Positions 59,676-64,000 of a DNA stretch of 64,000 nt are shown here, piece after piece. Position numbers and translations under genes: made by a program. Numbering within the stretch: position 1 is the first letter of the stretch; the number at the start of each line of letters is the position of its first letter. The notes beneath the pieces were generated by a model, which searched no databases, was not told where the DNA came from, and worked only from the letters and a program-made list of their open reading frames with translations. Origin of the DNA: Cercis canadensis (taxonomy: Eukaryota > Streptophyta > Magnoliopsida > Fabales > Fabaceae); the NCBI GenBank assembly GCA_003255065.1, contig QAOA01008187.1, forward strand, positions 433,135 through 497,134, read 5' to 3'.

Positions 59676-60350
59676 TGATGCGAATCAGCTTGCTACATGT
59701 CATAACCCTAGGAGTGTTCATGATCCCTTGCTTGGAGTTGGAGGCCCGATGACTAGAAGCAGAGCTAAGCGAGTGAGAGAGGCATTGTTGAGCCTAGTCC
59801 AAGAGGTGCAGACTAAAGAAAGAGCAGTTGGGCCAAGTTCAGAGTTGAGATGGATCACTTATCTGTCTCTTGTAGAAGGTGCACATGGGCCAGCTTGGAG
59901 CCCAAGTTTGGAGCAGGCCAAAAATAATGTTTAATTTAATTAGTTTTATTTTTGGGCCTTTATGTTTATGGGCCAAAACGTTTAATTAGTTTTAAATTCG
60001 TTTTTTAATATTTTGGGCCTTTATGTCTATGGGCCAAACTGGGTATTAGGGTTTTATTAACTTTCTTAGAGGATCCATCATAGCTTGTAGCCTCCTAGCC
60101 GAATTGCCTATATAAGGAATTCGTGTATGCCTTTGCAAAACAGTTTTGGAGATTAATAGTATTCAGTTTCTGAATTATTGAGTTTCTCTGGATTGAGAGC
60201 TTCCCTGTTGTTCTTGGGCAAAGAACTTGAACTTGAACTTACCAAGGATCCTTCCTTGCTAAGGGTTCACCCTATTGAGATAACCAAGGTCATCCCACAG
60301 TTTGGTATCCAGACACTCCGTTTCGATCCTTCGGGTACGCGAACGCATCA
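59676..60350 (+). mobile_element. Solo LTR (LTR1 family), 675 bp, next to or inside the cyclin gene
   Basis: It begins TGATGCGAATCAG and ends GAACGCATCA, with flanking acacgt on both sides (59670-59675 and 60351-60356; a 5-bp duplication with one shared edge base is equally possible). It has the same length as the copy at 6555-7229 and differs at about a dozen sites. It has a TATA-like tatataagg near 60110 on the plus strand, so its promoter would point against the cyclin reading direction. Confidence 0.94.
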
Positions 60351-60454
60351 ACACGTATTCGTAGAATGAAAAATTAAAGCTCTATTCCTAATCGACCACA
60401 ACACAATCTTAATGGAAAATAAAATCTCATGTATCAGAAAAAGGTAATGCATAC

Positions 60455-60515
60455 AACAATCCAATTGGCGCCGAAATTTCGGTTTGGTTGAAGAAACCCA
60501 TGATCCTGCATCCAT
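60455..60515 (-). other. Candidate first coding exon of the cyclin gene
   Basis: On the minus strand an ATG at 60515 opens a 20-codon frame (MDAGSWVSSTKPKF and on) that ends one base into a codon at a GT donor (60454-60453). That phase matches the first certain exon, which needs one base from upstream. The sequence is not the usual MASR-type start of B1 cyclins, so this may be chance. Leader-like sequence with several purine runs precedes it (60516-60720). Confidence 0.3.
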
Positions 60516-60720
60516 GATTTGAGAGAAACAGAAAAGAAAAAAGAAAGGCCTTGGGTATAAAGCTTCTTGATCTCTGCAGAAAAATTAGGAATTGGAGATA
60601 ATAGTGAAAAAATTAGGGTTTGAAGATCAATAGAGAAAAGATTAGAGCTTGGAGATCGATAGAGAGCGTTGTGGTCGGCGAAGAATTGCTCGCCAAGTAA
60701 GCTGAGAAGTAGAAATATGC

Positions 60721-62500
60721 TATGCTGCTGCCCTCAGATTTTAATTTTATAGTAGCCATTAGCATTTCGTAACACGAAAATACCCCTCAACCATTATTGA
60801 ATGAAGAGTATGCATATTTGCGGAGACTGCAGAGAATAATTTCCACCAAAATACCCTTCATATTACTGCCACCGCCTTTTTCCGCCAGGAAGTTTTACCG
60901 ACTTAGTTTTCTTTTGGTAATATTAAAGGGAAAAATAACCAGGATTAGTAGCAAACAAAATAGAACTAGGAGTCAAAAATTTTAAAAACCACAAAATTAA
61001 TCATTTGCAAGAAATTTTTTTTAAAGTATTAAATAATATAATATTAAAGATAAATCGTATGAAATTCCTTTAAACTTTAACACATGTGCAAAAAACCTCT
61101 AGAGTTTAAAAATATGTATGGAATCTCCTAAACTTCATAGTTAGGGCAAAACAAACATTCAGTCTATTTGGTTGTTAGTCAACTGATAAATGTCATGCTC
61201 CAATTATGTGATTTTATAAACTCTTAATTTAAGCATCTCGTCATTGAAACGCTTGAATGTCAGTGTAACACTAAAAGAACAAAATTTTTTTAAAAAAGAC
61301 AACTTTTTTTAATGAGCAAATGCTACTTACAAACTAATAATTATCACACCATCTTATACTGGATACACAACAATATATGAATTTAGTACATGTTTATATT
61401 AGATTATGAGCAAAATTGATTATAAATAGAATTGCATTTGAGAAAAATTGATATTGAAAGAATTGCTTTTGACAAAATTAGTTATGTTTGGATAATGTTA
61501 TTTAAAATTAATTTTGCAAAATTGATTTTATTTATAGATTAAATTTTAATAAATTGAATTTTTGTGTAAAACTACCATAAACTACATAAAAGTTATATGT
61601 ATAAAGGAACACACAAAAAAGTAAAGATAGAAAGATAAACTCACTCTCCAATAGTTGAAAATGGTGTAACTCGATCTGGGGAGAAGCTATTCCCAAGCCT
61701 CAGTTGCTTCACCCCCGACCGAGTTATGCGGATTCTCGAGAAGTAAACTCGGTTTGGGTTTTGCTTGCCAAACATGACAAGAAAAAGGGAAGCATGGTTT
61801 TAAGGGTGAAACCGAGTTTTCCATGGTTGTGAAACATACCTGACTAACTCCACCACTCACTGGTTAGCATACTAGAAAATCACGTCAAAAGAAGCATTTA
61901 ATAATATATAGATATAAATAAGGAATTGCTATTTTCACAACATATTTTGCTAATGTCACACTTTATTTAATGTTTAACTATGATATAGACTACACTACAA
62001 TCAATTAATATGGAAAGTTTTTAACTTTGATTAAAAAAATTCTATATTAAATGAGAATTTTTACAATTGACTAAAATTTTTTTTATATTAAATGATAGTA
62101 CATTAGTCTATATTATATTTAGACATTAAATAGAGTATAACATTTGTTGATACCCAATTTCGTACAGGTCAACCTATAAAGAACAAATACAAAAATAAAA
62201 TGTTGAAATACTTACAAAAATAATAATAACTTAAAAAAAAATACAAAATACAAAAAAATTATTATTATTATTATTAAAAACAAAGAATAATAAAAAGCAA
62301 AGAAGAAATAAATGTCATTGCAGGTGGCAAGCAATCTTTCTGTAATGCAGTCTTGACTCTTGAGCGGCAATGGTGCCACCCACCCTGCCAGTGCCCATTG
62401 CAGCTTGCAAAAGGAAATTGAAAACGTACATCAGTGAGTAACCAGTTGCAACTTGCACAAAACTCCGGCTATAAAAGCCTCACAAAACAGAGATACCAAA
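60721..62500. other. AT-rich intergenic sequence
   Basis: No gene is seen. A less AT-rich patch at about 61660-61800 repeats the motif aactcgg/ccgagtt several times in both orientations (cgaccgagtt, aaactcggtt, aaaccgagtt), possibly part of a foldback or an old transposon end. An (att)n run lies near 62257-62275. A patch at 62330-62400 is rich in tgcca/tggca motifs. Confidence 0.5.
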
Positions 62501-63250
62501 AAAAAAAAAAAATTAAGAGCGATATACAGAGGAGGTACCATAATACAATTTAGAGGAGGAACTTTGGAAAAAAAAAAATAAAAGGAAAACATCTGAAGAA
62601 AGGGGAAGGGCTAGGTATATTTTCTATTCACTCACCCTCACATTTTCTTTCTTTCTTTCAGTACTCATAGCACACACAGAGCACCAATCATACAAAAAAA
62701 TTAAGAGTTTCCTTATCTTTATTTCGGTAAAGGAAAAATATTTTCTTTTTAAGCCAAGAGAGAAGCAAGGCAGAGGGGTGGGGCTGCCGGTAGCGGTGGC
62801 TCCACCCTCATTCCCGTTCCCATTAGCACCCAATCTAGAGAGAGAGGCATCACCTAAAGAGAGAGAACAGAGACCCACAAAGATTCAAAGTGATGAAATA
62901 AGAGAAATTGGGAAGAAAACAAAGAGTTTAGAGGGATGTGGTTTACCTTCATACCATCAATTTGTAAAATCACAGAGGTGGGGATACATGCAAATCCCCA
63001 ATTTTTAGAAAGAGAAACAGTTTATAGAGAGAGGAAAACTAAGATTTAGAGAGAGAGAGAATCAGAGAAACTCTTGAGAGAAAAATGAAATAAAGAGGGA
63101 GATTCTTTCCTTGGCACACCATTTAGTCAAGCCAGGACTAATTTCTTGAACTCCAGACTTGAGAGAGAAGCTCTCTTTCTCCCCTGCGTTTTCCCCATTT
63201 GCTCTGTCTCCTCCTTTTCCTATATGTTTTCTTCTCTTTATCGCATGGTC
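62501..63250. other. Leader-like stretch of uncertain strand, no supported gene
   Basis: Contains (ga)n runs (63050-63060), a GC-richer patch (62780-62860) and, on the minus strand, possible splice signals (tgaaggtaaacc with its donor near 62947, and ctctttaggtgatg with its acceptor near 62855). This is what an untranslated first exon region or a non-coding transcript often looks like. The short frames on either strand (62624-62878 minus, 62778-63008 plus) match no family I know. Confidence 0.3.
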
Positions 63251-64000
63251 CTATTTTGCTCTCTGATTTCTTCTTTTAAAGCTTATTTACTAATTCCATT
63301 TTAAGTGTATATTTGTTTGTTTGGGTTTCTGAATATGACTTTTGGTTTTGTTAGTGTTGGAATTGGCTATTTGGCCTTTTTTTTGAGTTATTAAGTTATT
63401 GGGTTGAATGGGTTAGGATCTGCTAGGTTAGAGTATTTTGGTTTGTTGGACTTATGTGTTTGCTAGATTAGGCCCACAAATTGGGCTAGCAGCCCAACTT
63501 GTTTTTTTTTATTCTTCTTAGCTTTTTGTTCTAGTATTATTTGGATCGGGCTTGATTAGTATTTCTTTTCTGGTGGCCCATTTTATTTTACTAGTTGTCC
63601 AATTTTATTTTGGTTTCTCTTATTGGACCAAGCCCATTGAATTAGGTTGATTTACTCAATTTGTTCCTTAGTTTCTTAATGCTTTACTTGTTATTGATGG
63701 GTTTGGACTTTAGTAATATGAATAAGTCCCTTTTGTTGTAGTTATCATTAGTTTATTGTTTAGCCCACTAAATTGTTTCTTTATTATTTCATTTACTTTG
63801 TTGAAGTGTTAACTTTGTTTTGTAAATAAAATCGAAGCCCGACGACATATTAAGTTGGGAAAAATTGTATTGACAATCTTTCTTAATTTTCTTGAGATGA
63901 GGAATAATTTATTGGTTATGCCAGAGGTACTAGAGTGGCCAATGAAATTCCCAATATTGCTTTGATTCTTTTAATTACTATATTTTGACATTTACGTTGC
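63251..64000. other. Intergenic sequence to window end
   Basis: T-rich sequence with repeated gggctt/ggccca motifs (63470-63640), the kind often found in plant promoters and introns. No coding frame or RNA gene is seen. Confidence 0.45.

Noticed and set aside
60178-60369. Frame starting MSFSGLRASLLFLG in LTR1 copies (also 7057 and 17461)
   Set aside because: It recurs only because the LTR recurs. It lies after the LTR promoter in R/U5 and has no known domain.
60870-60890. E2F-type site upstream of the cyclin
   Set aside because: The tttttccgcc sequence lacks a base of the consensus core and the gene start is itself uncertain.
62624-63008. Overlapping frames on both strands near the right end
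   Set aside because: Neither has a recognisable domain, and the surrounding sequence looks like an untranslated leader.

Overview
This is a plant nuclear window, most likely from a eudicot. The evidence is two intron-bearing host genes of plant type (a DRE2/anamorsin homologue and a B1-type cyclin), LTR retrotransposons primed by initiator-Met tRNA, a plant L1-type LINE end, a hAT transposon carrying a plant aspartyl-protease fragment, and a fossil of a plant pararetrovirus. The species cannot be named from sequence alone. Single N characters at 4198, 11389, 17805 and 37132 look like scaffold joins, and the structure beside them should be read with care.

Layout. 1-4573: a minus-strand Ty3/gypsy element running off the left edge. 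About 4591-34027: a very large tandem array made of a degenerate 36-bp unit, organised in higher-order modules of about 860-955 bp with some long forms of about 1.4 kb. It is broken up by a 675-bp solo LTR with target duplication (6555-7229), a leader/PBS/LTR fragment (17483-17804), a hAT element with a captured protease 5' end (27036-28548) and a two-layer LTR-in-LTR nest (30227-32495 with 31012-32440). 34028-46186: a pile of related Ty3/gypsy pieces in both orientations (LTR3 element, inverted LTR, element B pol remnant, element C). 46187 to about 47860: a minus-strand endogenous Caulimoviridae fossil with coat-protein-like sequence upstream of movement-protein-like sequence.

The gene-bearing part starts near 48.1 kb. 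49268-54061 (+) is a complete eight-exon DRE2 homologue predicted to encode 276 residues. One intron is best explained by a GC-AG splice pair. 55060-56199 (-) is the 3' end of a LINE (zf-RVT plus RNase H). 56916-59121 (-), with a possible first exon near 60.5 kb, is a cyclin B1 gene that looks dead: there is an in-frame stop inside the cyclin box and a lost splice acceptor. A second copy of the 675-bp solo LTR, with its own target duplication, lies just upstream and probably inside the first intron. 60.7-64 kb is AT-rich intergenic sequence plus one leader-like stretch.

The host genes do not form a pathway together. DRE2 serves cytosolic Fe-S cluster assembly, while the cyclin belongs to mitotic control. 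The most unusual feature is the 36-bp/12-codon array with long open frames on both strands and its close ties to LTR ends.
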